The position numbers and the translations under genes were made by a program. A stretch of 64,000 bases of DNA from the NCBI RefSeq assembly GCF_900177805.1, contig NZ_FXAX01000001.1, positions 1,302,001 through 1,366,000 of the forward strand, given 5' to 3'. Positions 54,892-63,483 of this stretch are shown one piece after another. The notes beneath the pieces are model-generated. The model did not search any database. It was given only the letters and a program-made list of their open reading frames with translations, and had not been told where the DNA came from. Numbering within the stretch: the stretch's first letter is position 1; every line of letters begins with the position of its first letter. Source of the DNA: Fibrobacter sp. UWB13. Lineage in GTDB: Bacteria > Fibrobacterota > Fibrobacteria > Fibrobacterales > Fibrobacteraceae.

Positions 54892-56885
54892 AAAACTTTA
54901 TACAGAAAATCGCCAAGTTCTTCGAGCCATCCAAGAACTTGGTTTTAATCTCGCTCGCATTCTGGGTCACGCACATTCTGCTACGCGTGATGCTCTTGTT
55001 CCGCAGTAACCCTTACGGATTCCCGTTTGTATCTAAGCCGGACTGGTTCATTTTCCACGCGGTTTGCATCGACTTCATGTGGATTTGCAATGCGCTCGTG
55101 GTGTTTATGGTGCTCGGCGGGATTGCCGCAAAGTTTAATAAAACAAAAATCACGACAATCGCCTACACGGTTTTTCATAGCGTCATTCTGCTCTTTACGC
55201 TCCTCGATAACGAAGTGATGCGATTCCTCGGCGGGCATTTAAGCTTTGGGCTTATGGACACGTACAAAGACACTTCGTCCATTGCCATGTTCTACGACTA
55301 CGTGGCAAACGACTTGTCCGTTCCGTACTTGCAGTTCGTCGTACTCGTGCTGATGCTCCCGCTGACCTATGGTCTTTACAAGCTGTTGTACAAGCATTAC
55401 CGCACGCCTGACGGATTCCGCATAAAAAAGTCCGTCATCGCAATGGTCATTTTCTACATCGCCTCGTACTTGTTCGTTTATTTTATCTGGACCGGAAACG
55501 CCCGCATGGCAAAACTCCGTCCTGTCGTATCGCTCGTCTACAACGATTTATTTGTCACTAAAAAAGTTGCAGGTCTTACAGAAAAAGAGCTTGCCACCTA
55601 CCGAACCTCCTACCAGAATTTGTGGCAGCGCGTTGAAGGCGATAGCCTTTGGAAATTCTCGGACGCCAAGGAAGGCCACGGTCTCCCGCTTTACCGAGTC
55701 CCAACCGCAGAACTCCAGAACAGCGAAAAGCTCGCCGCCCAGCGCGAAATGAAGCCAAACTTTATCCTCGTGCTCATGGAATCGCATCGCGGGCTCAATA
55801 CAGGCTATATGAATCCGCAGATTCAGCCCTCGCCCACGCCGTTCCTTGATTCGCTCGCCGCCAATTCGCACGTGTGGATGCGCATGCACACGAGTGGCGT
55901 CCCGACCACCGGAGGCGTCCTTTCGACGCACCTCGGAATCCCGCACCACTCCAGACTCGCGCAAGCCACCGACCTTGCACATGTGACGCTCCCGAGTTTT
56001 GTCTCGGTGCTAACCGAGAATGGCTACAGCACGCATTACATGTCTGCCGCAGACCCCGCCTGGGATAACCTTGGCGTTTGGATGGCAAAATGGTACACCG
56101 CCGAACATTACAGCCGCGAACGCGAAGACGATTCGACATTCATGGACCATGCCGCAGAATTCGTACGCGACACGCTTTCCAAAGTTGGTAAGCCGTTCCT
56201 CGCCACGCTTATGACGCGCTCCAACCATTACCCGTTCAACTTTGCAGCCGGCATGACCGAAGAAGAAAAAGCACGCCCGTTGCAAGAACGCATCAACGTC
56301 ACGATGAATTACGCCGACAGGCAGCTCGCCCGATTCATCCGCGCCATCCAAAACGAAGAATGGTACAAGAACACCTACGTCATCATCATGGCAGACCATG
56401 GATTCCCCTTGGGTGAAAACGGCGTTTCGACCATGAACGGCGGCGGATTCTCGAACATCAGCTGGATTCCGTTCTTTATCCACGGCAAGGGACTCGACGC
56501 AACACGCGACACGACGACAGCCGCACAAATCGACATCGCCCCCACCGTGCTTGAACTCGCAGGCTACGCGGTTCCGAACATTTTCATGGGACACAACTTG
56601 CTGCGCGACACAGAAACCATTCTCAATGCAGATAGCACAAGCGTTAAAAAGGAACGCGCAGGACTCTCGCTAGGCGCTTACTCGGGCTACTCCGCGCTCG
56701 GTCTTGACAACTACCGCGTTGTTTCCAAGACCGCAAGCAACGACGAAGTCTACCTCTTTAACGATGGCGACATGCGCCAGGAACACGACCTCGCTAAAAC
56801 AGAAGCCGAACGCACTGCCAAAATGCACGCTACGCTCGACACGCTCATCAAAATTTCGGATTACTCGCTCGAACACGGGCTATAA
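54888..56885 (+). CDS. LtaS-like membrane sulfatase/phosphoglycerol transferase
   Basis: 665 residues from ATG 54888, overlapping the GT4 stop (ATGA). Five transmembrane helices lie in the first 210 residues; an extracytoplasmic sulfatase-fold domain follows: LVLMESHRG (metal site), GVPTTGGVL (candidate Thr nucleophile), MTRSNHYPF, and IIMADHGFPLG (metal-binding Asp-His). LtaS, OpgB and related enzymes transfer phosphoglycerol or phosphoethanolamine from phospholipids to glycans. Paired with a GT4 enzyme, it may decorate a glycolipid or periplasmic glucan. Substrate uncertain. Confidence 0.85.
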   Translation: MKNFIQKIAKFFEPSKNLVLISLAFWVTHILLRVMLLFRSNPYGFPFVSKPDWFIFHAVCIDFMWICNALVVFMVLGGIAAKFNKTKITTIAYTVFHSVILLFTLLDNEVMRFLGGHLSFGLMDTYKDTSSIAMFYDYVANDLSVPYLQFVVLVLMLPLTYGLYKLLYKHYRTPDGFRIKKSVIAMVIFYIASYLFVYFIWTGNARMAKLRPVVSLVYNDLFVTKKVAGLTEKELATYRTSYQNLWQRVEGDSLWKFSDAKEGHGLPLYRVPTAELQNSEKLAAQREMKPNFILVLMESHRGLNTGYMNPQIQPSPTPFLDSLAANSHVWMRMHTSGVPTTGGVLSTHLGIPHHSRLAQATDLAHVTLPSFVSVLTENGYSTHYMSAADPAWDNLGVWMAKWYTAEHYSREREDDSTFMDHAAEFVRDTLSKVGKPFLATLMTRSNHYPFNFAAGMTEEEKARPLQERINVTMNYADRQLARFIRAIQNEEWYKNTYVIIMADHGFPLGENGVSTMNGGGFSNISWIPFFIHGKGLDATRDTTTAAQIDIAPTVLELAGYAVPNIFMGHNLLRDTETILNADSTSVKKERAGLSLGAYSGYSALGLDNYRVVSKTASNDEVYLFNDGDMRQEHDLAKTEAERTAKMHATLDTLIKISDYSLEHGL

Positions 56886-56894
56886 TTCGCGAAA

Positions 56895-56913
56895 CGCGCG
56901 TACAAGACGCGCG
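56895..56913. other. GC-rich hairpin after the LtaS-like gene
   Basis: CGCGCGT and ACGCGCG around ACAAG, with no T-run. The 305-nt gap 56886-57190 otherwise holds the terminator and the tRNA. Confidence 0.4.
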
Positions 56914-56972
56914 CAATCCAAACGGCACACATCAAGATGCGCGCTCAAAGCTCGCAAGCTATAACGCAAAAA

Positions 56973-57000
56973 AGACTCGTCAATGACGAGTCTTTTTAGT
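56973..57000. terminator. Bidirectional terminator between the LtaS-like operon and tRNA-Pro
   Basis: AGACTCGTC pairs with GACGAGTCT around AAT, with A-rich left and T-rich right flanks, suitable for both strands. The 3' end of the tRNA is adjacent. Confidence 0.85.
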
Positions 57001-57073
57001 CGGGATGACTGAATTCGAATCAGCGACCTCTTGAACCCCATTCAAGCGCTCTACCAGGCTGAGCTACATCCCG
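57000..57073 (-). tRNA. tRNA-Pro, anticodon GGG
   Basis: Minus-strand cloverleaf of 74 nt: acceptor CGGGATG/CATCCCG, D-arm GCTC...GAGC with AGCCTGGTAGA, anticodon stem CTTGA/TCAAG with loop ATGGGGT (anticodon GGG, G37), T-arm with GATTCGAAT. Discriminator A; CCA is not encoded (CTA follows). C1-G72 start is typical for proline tRNAs. Confidence 0.95.
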
Positions 57074-57190
57074 AGGTCTCTTACAAGAGTATGCCAAAGT
57101 TAGTTAAACCACGGTATTTTTTCAAGGCAAACTCCCGAAAAAAGCATTAATTAGCCCATTCCGGCACTTCCAGTCCTTTCTAGAATATCG

Positions 57191-57925
57191 CTAGTCCTTC
57201 CAATAGCCGATAATCAGCACTTCGGGCGTTGCCTTCGGGAATTTTTTGCTCTTGAAGCCCACAATCTTGCGGATGCTCTTCTGCTTGAGTTCCCAGCCCG
57301 TGCGTGTAAGTCCAGCGGTCGAAAGCGTGACCTTGATGCCAGGCACCTTGCCGCCTTCCTTGATTTTGCCCATGTCATCGACATTGAGCATCACGTTCTT
57401 GGTCTTGAGCTTGAATTCCTTCTGGGCATTTTCATCAAGCGCCAAGTCCGGGCGCGTCTTCTTGTCCGTTCCCCAAACGTAGAACGTCCATTCACGCTTT
57501 TCATTGGCGGCATAATAGCCCGTATCAAAAAGCTTTTCGCCAAAGAAAATCGGATTTTTCACATAGCCGTCGAGCTGTGCTGCATACGACTTGCCCTGAT
57601 TATCGACCATCACCACGACCGGGTTGATTTGGCCGTCCATGCCTGCAAAATCCATATCGAATTCAATCGTCACCGCAGCATTCGGCGCAATTTTCGTCGG
57701 ATACTTGAAGTTCGACATGCCAATGCCCTGGCCCATCACAGTTTCAAGAACAATTTCTTTATTTGTAATATTAGCACCCTTGATGACGATATGGCGCACA
57801 TCGCCCTGATCCGCATAACCAATCGGGTAAGGATCCGGCACAAAACGGATAATATCTTCAGCCATGACCGTCGCCGAAAAAGCGAGTGCCGTCGCAAAAA
57901 CAGATTTAAAAATTTTAGACATCAT
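57191..57925 (-). CDS. Hypothetical secreted protein, 244 aa
   Basis: Start at ATG 57925 (a second ATG follows at once); the longer frame to 58039 would run through the divergent gph gene and bury the signal peptide. Signal peptide ends FSATVMA. The mature protein looks like two beta-sandwich domains (HIVIKGANITNKEIVLETVM, NAAVTIEFDMDFAGMDG; later KVTLSTAGLTRTGWEL), reminiscent of Ig-like ASH/DUF1573 folds but without confident identity. No cysteines. Envelope or surface location inferred. Confidence 0.7.
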   Translation of the reverse strand: MMSKIFKSVFATALAFSATVMAEDIIRFVPDPYPIGYADQGDVRHIVIKGANITNKEIVLETVMGQGIGMSNFKYPTKIAPNAAVTIEFDMDFAGMDGQINPVVVMVDNQGKSYAAQLDGYVKNPIFFGEKLFDTGYYAANEKREWTFYVWGTDKKTRPDLALDENAQKEFKLKTKNVMLNVDDMGKIKEGGKVPGIKVTLSTAGLTRTGWELKQKSIRKIVGFKSKKFPKATPEVLIIGYWKD

Positions 57926-57937
57926 GGTGTGAATATA
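57925..57937 (-). promoter_or_regulatory. -10 box abutting the 244-aa gene start (leaderless candidate)
   Basis: Minus-strand TATATT, CACACC, ATG: spacing of six, no Shine-Dalgarno. Only nine bases separate this hexamer from the oppositely directed gph -10. Confidence 0.5.
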
Positions 57938-57945
57938 CAAAATTT

Positions 57946-57960
57946 CTAGCTTTGGCGCCA
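57946..57960 (+). promoter_or_regulatory. -10 box abutting the gph start (leaderless candidate)
   Basis: CTAGCTTTGGCGCC then ATG: TAGCTT with seven bases to the start codon; same TTTGGCGC as gmk. Confidence 0.45.
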
Positions 57961-58748
57961 TGACTTCACTCGACGAAATCAAAGCTCTCATCGCGCAAAA
58001 AGAACTGTTCATTTTCGACCTAGACGGCACGCTATTCAATACGCTTGGCGATTTAGCGCCAGCCGTAAACTACGCGATGACACAATTCGGCCTGCACACG
58101 CATTCAAACGACGACGTGCGCACATTCATCGGGAACGGTTCCATGAACTTGATCCGTCGAGCAGTCGCTGCAAATTTCATTCCCGTCGCAAGCACCCGCG
58201 ACATGGCAAAAATCGCAGAAACGCTAGCCCGCGAAAACTACAGCGAAGAGAAAATCAAGGAAATCCATAAAGTTTATTCAGATTTCTACTGGGAGCATTG
58301 CATAGAAAATACGGAACCGTACAAAGGCGTCGTGGAACTACTGCAACGAATCGCCGATGAAAACCGTGATGGGGATTGCGCGACAAGTAATGGGAACTGC
58401 GCCGGGGCTAAATGCGCGGCGATGCTTACGAACAAGCCGGTCGCCCCCGCACAAAAGATTCTCAAAAAATTCGGTCTTGAAAATTCTTTCGCCACATACC
58501 TCTGCGGCGACACCACCCCCGAACGCAAGCCAAGTCCTGCCGGCATTTACGAGATTCTCCGCCAAACCGGAATTGCTCCCGATAAAGCAATTATGATTGG
58601 TGACGACACTCCCGACGTTCTAGCAGCAAAAAACGCAGGCATTGACTGTATCACGCTTTTCGAAGGCTTCGGCAAAGCAGAAAACTTGCTCCCGCTGGAG
58701 CCCCGCTACACCGCAGGCCATATCAAGGACTTCGCCGAGTTCATTTAA
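57960..58748 (+). CDS. HAD hydrolase, phosphoglycolate phosphatase-like
   Basis: 262 residues. HAD motif I FDLDGTLFNT (nucleophile and acid Asp), motif II MLTNKP, motif III region KPSPAG, motif IV MIGDDTPDVLAA. The helical cap follows motif I. Dephosphorylates 2-phosphoglycolate or related phosphates formed in DNA repair and metabolism. A cysteine-containing insert before motif II (DGDCATSNGNCAGAKCAA) is not usual for Gph and may be species-specific. Confidence 0.85.
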   Translation: MTSLDEIKALIAQKELFIFDLDGTLFNTLGDLAPAVNYAMTQFGLHTHSNDDVRTFIGNGSMNLIRRAVAANFIPVASTRDMAKIAETLARENYSEEKIKEIHKVYSDFYWEHCIENTEPYKGVVELLQRIADENRDGDCATSNGNCAGAKCAAMLTNKPVAPAQKILKKFGLENSFATYLCGDTTPERKPSPAGIYEILRQTGIAPDKAIMIGDDTPDVLAAKNAGIDCITLFEGFGKAENLLPLEPRYTAGHIKDFAEFI

Positions 58749-58772
58749 CCGCAGAAGGCACCTCCCAATTTT

Positions 58773-58790
58773 CTATCTTTTTGATAGTTA
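58773..58790 (+). promoter_or_regulatory. Candidate -10 for the cysteine desulfurase gene
   Basis: CTATCTTTTTGATAGTT then ATG: TATCTT with ten bases to the start, no Shine-Dalgarno. Confidence 0.35.
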
Positions 58791-59911
58791 TGTCCTATTT
58801 CGACTACACGGCAAACACCCCGGCATGCGAAGAAGCCTTGCAACGATTCTGCGAAGTTGAACGCAGGTTTATCGGCAACGCCAATTCAAATCACGAAGCA
58901 GGACATGCAGCAAAAGCTTTCCTCGCCCAAGTGACCGATTCCATCGCGAAACTTTTGGGCGTAAACCCCGACGAAATCATTTACACCTCGGGCGCCAGCG
59001 AAAGCAACAATACCGCCATCCGCGGCATCGTCCAGGCCAAGCGCCATGTGGGCAAGCACATCGTCACGAACCCGCTGGAACATTCTTCGGTAAGCGCCAC
59101 GCTCACGGCTCTGCAAGAAGCAGGCTACGAAATCGAGATGGTAAAAATCGGTACCGACGGGAAAATCGACCTGGAAGACTTACGCAGCCTGCTCCGCAAA
59201 GATACGGTGCTCGTAACAGTGAATGCAGTCGATAGCGAACTCGGGACCGTGCAGCCGCTGGAATCCATCAGTAAGATTGTCCGCGAGTTCCCGAACTGCA
59301 GCCTTCACGTGGATGCGACGCAGGCCATCGGGAAAACGCCCATAAACCTGAATTTGGTAGACACGGCAAGCATCGGCGCGCACAAGTTCTACGGGCTTTC
59401 GGGCAGCGGGCTTTTGTACAAAAAAAGCGGAATCGCCATGGAGCCGCTCATTTACGGCGGTGCCAGTACCACCATTTACCGCAGCGGAACCCCGACGCTC
59501 GCGCTGGACACATCCCTTGAAACAGCGCTGTCGCTTGCCATGGAACTTTTCGAAGAGCGATTTGCCCGCGTCAAGGAACTGCGAACGATTTTGCAAGAAA
59601 AACTCTGCGGCTATCCGAAAGTCCGCATCAATTCGCCCGCAGACGCAGTCCCGCACATCTTGAACCTGAGTGTCGCAGGGGTTCGCGGAAGCGTTTTCCA
59701 AAAGGCACTTTCGGACAAAGGAATCTGCGTGTCAGTCAAGTCCGCCTGCAGCGTGGATGCACTCCCCTCCCGCGCCGTTTTTGCCGTCAGCCGCGACCGC
59801 AAAAACGCATTGAACTCCTGGCGCATAAGCCTTTCGCACCTCACCACCGAAAAAGAAATCGACGAATTCATGGACGCATTCGACAGCTGCTACAAGGAAC
59901 TTTGCAAGTAA
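58790..59911 (+). CDS. Cysteine desulfurase, IscS/NifS-like
   Basis: 373 residues from ATG 58790. PLP enzyme that removes sulfur from cysteine as a persulfide. DYTANTPACEEAL is the conserved N-terminus; NSNHEAGHAAK, YTSGASESNN, PLEHSSV (cofactor-stacking His), HVDATQAIGK, GAHKFYGLSG (Schiff-base Lys) and SVKSACS (catalytic Cys loop) are all present. Followed 20 nt later by a TtcA-like tRNA thiolase gene, so the likely sulfur acceptor is tRNA thiolation rather than Fe-S assembly; no iscU is adjacent. Confidence 0.92.
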   Translation: MSYFDYTANTPACEEALQRFCEVERRFIGNANSNHEAGHAAKAFLAQVTDSIAKLLGVNPDEIIYTSGASESNNTAIRGIVQAKRHVGKHIVTNPLEHSSVSATLTALQEAGYEIEMVKIGTDGKIDLEDLRSLLRKDTVLVTVNAVDSELGTVQPLESISKIVREFPNCSLHVDATQAIGKTPINLNLVDTASIGAHKFYGLSGSGLLYKKSGIAMEPLIYGGASTTIYRSGTPTLALDTSLETALSLAMELFEERFARVKELRTILQEKLCGYPKVRINSPADAVPHILNLSVAGVRGSVFQKALSDKGICVSVKSACSVDALPSRAVFAVSRDRKNALNSWRISLSHLTTEKEIDEFMDAFDSCYKELCK

Positions 59912-59931
59912 ACGCAAAAAAGGTAATGAAA

Positions 59932-60792
59932 ATGGCAAGAGAACTTTCATTTGTCCAAAGCGTAGAACGGAGCATTTCGAAAACATACCGCGAAAGGCTT
60001 TGGACGCCGTTCATTACCGCCATCAAAAACTACAAGCTCATCGAAGAAGGCGACAAAATCGCTGTCTGCATTTCCGGCGGCAAGGATTCCATGCTCATGG
60101 CGAAGCTCATCCAGATGCTCCACCGCCATAGCGACGTGAAATTCGACGTGGAATACCTGGTGATGGACCCCGGCTACAACGAAATCAACCGCCAGAAAAT
60201 CGAAAGCAACGCAAAGCTCCTGGAAATCCCCATCACCGTTTTCGAGACGAACATTTTCGACGTGGCGAACAACACCGAACGTTCCCCCTGCTACGTTTGC
60301 GCCAAGATGCGCCGCGGCCACCTCTACCACAAGGCAAAGGACCTGGGCTGCAATAAAATTGCGCTAGGTCACCACCTCTCCGACGTCATCGAGACCACCG
60401 TCATGGCGATGTTCTACGGTTCGCAACTGCAAGGCATGATGCCCAAGCTCCACAGCCTGAATTTCGGCGGCATGGAACTCATCCGCCCCATGTATTGCAT
60501 CAACGAGCAAGACATTATCAACTGGAAAAATTACAACGGGCTGCAGTTTATCCAGTGCGCCTGCCGCTTTACCGAAAGTTGCACCGTCTGCGACAACGGC
60601 GGTGGTGGAAGCAAGCGTCAAGAAATCAAGGCGCTCATCAAACGCCTCAAACGCGAAAATCCGAACATCGAAAAGAGCATTTTCAACAGCCTGCACTCCG
60701 TCTGCATCGAGACATTCCCCGGATTCAAGGCCGGCGGCGAACTGCATTCATTCCTCGAAGACTACGAAAATCGCGAACCGCAGAAAGGCTAG
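59932..60792 (+). CDS. TtcA-like tRNA 2-thiolation ATPase
   Basis: 286 residues from ATG 59932, which has AAAAAAGG eight bases upstream; the frame extends further 5' through a TTG but without support. N-type ATP pyrophosphatase with PP-loop CISGGKDSM, CYVCAKMRRG (first CxxC) and GHHLSDVIETTVM. A later Cys group (QCACRFTESCTVC) could help bind a [4Fe-4S] cluster. TtcA makes 2-thiocytidine at tRNA position 32; relatives thiolate other positions. Paired with a cysteine desulfurase as sulfur donor. Confidence 0.85.
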   Translation: MARELSFVQSVERSISKTYRERLWTPFITAIKNYKLIEEGDKIAVCISGGKDSMLMAKLIQMLHRHSDVKFDVEYLVMDPGYNEINRQKIESNAKLLEIPITVFETNIFDVANNTERSPCYVCAKMRRGHLYHKAKDLGCNKIALGHHLSDVIETTVMAMFYGSQLQGMMPKLHSLNFGGMELIRPMYCINEQDIINWKNYNGLQFIQCACRFTESCTVCDNGGGGSKRQEIKALIKRLKRENPNIEKSIFNSLHSVCIETFPGFKAGGELHSFLEDYENREPQKG

Positions 60793-60806
60793 AACATAGC
60801 GACAAG

Positions 60807-61508
60807 CTACTTGTTCTTTATTGAGGACGAATCATCAAACATCGATGGTTGCGGAAGCATCATGTAAAAGGAAATCGGGAACGAGAAAGTCGCCCCGTTT
60901 TTCGTTTTCGGGAATTTCCAATGGCTGACAGATTCCTTGACATCTTCATTAATAGCGCTAAAGGGGCTATTTTCGGCAATTGTAGTCGATTTAATTTGAA
61001 CATTTTCAACTTCGCCGCTTGAAGCAATTTTCAAAGTCAAGACTATTCTTCCTTCAAATTCACTTGCTAAATCTGATCGACGCCTTACATTCTTATCGAA
61101 GATAAAACGTAAACCAGGAACTCGTTGGCGATAAACCTTTAAAAAAGTCTGAACATCAATATCACGACCTTCAACGACAACGTTTTTTGCAGACAAAGGA
61201 TTAATACGGCATCTAGGGACCACCTTGCCATCACCCCCTTTGTGAACAACATCCGGAAGGACACCATAAAGAGCCACAGTTTGATTTTGCATAAATCCAC
61301 CCAAGTCGGGTTTTAGCGTTTTTACAGGAATACTATCACGATAAATTTTAGAGAGTTCACCCTTTTTCAACTTTATCGGATTAACAATCGACTTTGTATC
61401 TGATTTAGGATCCTCCGCCTTTTTATCAGAATCGTTACAAGCCGACCACAACGTTGCAGCGGTCATCAAAGCGATTTTGCCAAGAAATTTGCTAAAGTTT
61501 TTTGCCAT
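60807..61508 (-). CDS. Lipoprotein with AgmX/PglI-type (TonB-like) C-terminal domain
   Basis: 233 residues; lipobox LWSAC (Cys24). After a charged linker the last 90 residues read GRIVLTLKIASSGEVENVQIKSTT...INEDVKESVSHWKFPK...FSFPISF, the pattern of AgmX/PglI and TonB C-terminal domains (G.V...F.I..dG.V....v..S...n......v...l..w.Fp). Such domains occur in gliding or energy-transducing envelope complexes. A conserved-looking middle part has cysteine in VVPRCRINPLSAKNVVV. Partner proteins are not nearby. Confidence 0.72.
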   Translation of the reverse strand: MAKNFSKFLGKIALMTAATLWSACNDSDKKAEDPKSDTKSIVNPIKLKKGELSKIYRDSIPVKTLKPDLGGFMQNQTVALYGVLPDVVHKGGDGKVVPRCRINPLSAKNVVVEGRDIDVQTFLKVYRQRVPGLRFIFDKNVRRRSDLASEFEGRIVLTLKIASSGEVENVQIKSTTIAENSPFSAINEDVKESVSHWKFPKTKNGATFSFPISFYMMLPQPSMFDDSSSIKNK

Positions 61509-61520
61509 ACATCATAAATA
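61508..61520 (-). promoter_or_regulatory. -10-like box abutting the AgmX-type gene (leaderless candidate)
   Basis: Minus-strand TATTTA, TGATGT, ATG: spacing of six, no Shine-Dalgarno. Weaker hexamer than the others. Confidence 0.3.
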
Positions 61521-61530
61521 ACAAAATTAT

Positions 61531-62811
61531 CTACTTCAGTCGCGATTTCAGCGCTTCGATTTCTGATTGTTCCATGCCGAGCGCCAGCAAATACTTTTCT
61601 GTAGCGGACGCTAAATCTGCATTTTCGAAATCAGAGATATCAACACCAGCCGTTTTGAACGAATTCTGCATAAGTCTTACAATAATCGCCTGAAGCAGCT
61701 CAACCTGCTTTGTTGTTAAATCAACATGTTTACCATCGACCACGTTGTAAAAATTCTTGTGAGTCGTGGCGTAATCCGCCTTGATTTCACCAGCGGTTGC
61801 CCCCATCAGCGCTTCGAGCACAGCAATCGTAAACCCAGTTCGATCCATGCCATACGTGCAATGCACAAGATACGGGCCGTCATGCTCTATCATATAGCGC
61901 AAGCCTTTGACAAGCCCTTCCTTGAACGGCGAATTCGCAAAAGCAGGTTCCACATTAAGATAGACCACATTCTGCGTTGCATAATAAGATTCAGCATAGC
62001 CTTTGTATTCTTCGGCATATTGCAATTCATCTGCAAGGTTCACAAAAGCCTTAACGCCAGCCACCGCCGCCAACGAATCCGCAATGGCATTGCGATAAAT
62101 AGAAGGATTAATCGGACTTGAAGAACGATAAAGCACGCCCTCGCCCATTCCGGTTGTACGCACCATTCTAAAATTCGCAAACTCCTCAATTGATAAGTCT
62201 GGATACGATTCTGAATAATAAGCAAACGAAAGCGACTTCAAATTTTCAAGATGGTCCACATAGCCACCCTTTTCCTTCATCTGCACAACAACATCTATCG
62301 GGAATGTTAAACCTCGCTCAAGACCAACAACCTCAGCCATTTGGCCGTAACGAGCCTCAAGCTTGATATAATTCAACCCCTCGGAGACATACAAAAAGAA
62401 TTCACCGGGGAAAACATATCCGTAACCCGCAACTACAGGAACGTCCACTGTATCGTAGCCCGCAATCATCACCGTCACGACATCGCCATAATCAAACTTT
62501 GTCAGGAACGAATCCGCAACAACGTTAAGATTCACACCCCCGAATGCAAAAATTTCAAGCGTATCCTCCATAACAGTCGTTGTAATCGCAACAAGCTCAT
62601 CCGCAGAAAAACTCGATATCACAACAGACGAGGACAACGCGTAATCCGAAGAACTTGATACTTCAATGGCAGCGCAACTTTCGCCACCTACAGGATTCAC
62701 CAAAACAGTACCATTATCATCGTTGCTACAAGCAGCAAAAAGCAGCGCAAAGGCCAGCGCGCAAAACGCCGCCATCTTTTTATCTAAAGCAATCACCCAA
62801 AATCCAACCAT
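61531..62811 (-). CDS. Lipoprotein tyrosine/dual-specificity phosphatase
   Basis: 426 residues. The ATG at 62811 is preferred because a TATATT box lies six bases upstream; the internal Met (residue 13) is an alternative. Either gives a lipoprotein signal with LFAAC. The N-terminal part (about 55-190) is beta-rich. The C-terminal half is a PTP of the Y_phosphatase3 type: YRSSSPINPS and VKAFVNLADELQYAEEY, then the P-loop HCTYGMDRTG with Cys318 and Arg324 of CX5R. Outside the cytoplasm it could act on phospho-proteins, phosphoinositides or phytate-like substrates. Confidence 0.82.
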   Translation of the reverse strand: MVGFWVIALDKKMAAFCALAFALLFAACSNDDNGTVLVNPVGGESCAAIEVSSSSDYALSSSVVISSFSADELVAITTTVMEDTLEIFAFGGVNLNVVADSFLTKFDYGDVVTVMIAGYDTVDVPVVAGYGYVFPGEFFLYVSEGLNYIKLEARYGQMAEVVGLERGLTFPIDVVVQMKEKGGYVDHLENLKSLSFAYYSESYPDLSIEEFANFRMVRTTGMGEGVLYRSSSPINPSIYRNAIADSLAAVAGVKAFVNLADELQYAEEYKGYAESYYATQNVVYLNVEPAFANSPFKEGLVKGLRYMIEHDGPYLVHCTYGMDRTGFTIAVLEALMGATAGEIKADYATTHKNFYNVVDGKHVDLTTKQVELLQAIIVRLMQNSFKTAGVDISDFENADLASATEKYLLALGMEQSEIEALKSRLK

Positions 62812-62823
62812 GACTTAAATATA
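62811..62823 (-). promoter_or_regulatory. -10 box abutting the phosphatase lipoprotein start (leaderless candidate)
   Basis: Minus-strand TATATT, TAAGTC, ATG 62811: spacing of six, no Shine-Dalgarno. Confidence 0.5.
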
Positions 62824-62827
62824 TTTC

Positions 62828-63439
62828 TTAAGTTTCTAATTTGCGGAACTTTTTAACATTCAAATAAATTAAAACAGAAATGGTCGCCCCGATAAGGCAC
62901 ATGAACATATCCGTCTGTGTATCCCAAATGTAGCCCTGCGTTCCCAGGAATGCTTCCGTATCCGTCGGATTGCTGAGCGATGCCAACCACTCAATAATTT
63001 CATAAAGCGCAGAAATAGCCTCCGCCACACACACCGACAAGAATCCCGTCCAGCCAGCCGTCTTGATTGGAGTCGTTCGGCGCAAAAGTTCAATCATCAC
63101 AAGTGCAGGAGTAACGCCCTGCATCAAATGCCCAATTTTATCGTAGTTGTTTCGCGTCCAGCCGAACCAATCTTCCATCCAGAATCCAAGAGGAACCTTC
63201 GCATACGAATAATGCGCCCCCACCAAAAGCACCGCCATATGGAAAGCCATTACCACGTAAAGATACGTGGGCATCCTGAACTTTTTGTATGTAAATACAA
63301 GGACCAACAGCCCGACAATCGCGGGAGCCGCTTCAAGAATCCACGTGAGGTAAGTATCTTCAACTCCGACAACAGACCAAAGCATTGTCAGGAGAACTAA
63401 GCCAAGCAAGAACAAATGAGATTTTGCGATATTATTCAT
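62828..63439 (-). CDS. DUF2238/YjdF-like inner-membrane protein
   Basis: 203 residues from ATG 63439, chosen because a TATTAT box lies seven bases upstream; a longer frame starts at 63469. Six hydrophobic helices. DUF2238 signatures: NNYDKIGHLMQGVTPALVMIELL, EAISALYEIIEWL, and AFLGTQGYIWDTQTDM. Function of the family is unknown; conserved acidic and His residues within helices suggest an enzyme or metal site in the membrane. Confidence 0.85.
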   Translation of the reverse strand: MNNIAKSHLFLLGLVLLTMLWSVVGVEDTYLTWILEAAPAIVGLLVLVFTYKKFRMPTYLYVVMAFHMAVLLVGAHYSYAKVPLGFWMEDWFGWTRNNYDKIGHLMQGVTPALVMIELLRRTTPIKTAGWTGFLSVCVAEAISALYEIIEWLASLSNPTDTEAFLGTQGYIWDTQTDMFMCLIGATISVLIYLNVKKFRKLET

Positions 63440-63452
63440 AGTAGGAATAATA
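63439..63452 (-). promoter_or_regulatory. -10 box abutting the DUF2238 gene (leaderless candidate)
   Basis: Minus-strand TATTAT, TCCTACT, ATG 63439: spacing of seven, no Shine-Dalgarno. Confidence 0.45.
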
Positions 63453-63483
63453 CAAATTTTCATCGACATACAGTATTTCAGAG

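Noticed and set aside
56895-56913. CGCGCGT/ACGCGCG hairpin as terminator
   Set aside because: No T-run follows; the real terminator is at 56973-57000.
57926-58039. N-terminal extension of the 244-aa secreted protein
   Set aside because: It would overlap the start of gph and place 38 residues before a good signal peptide.
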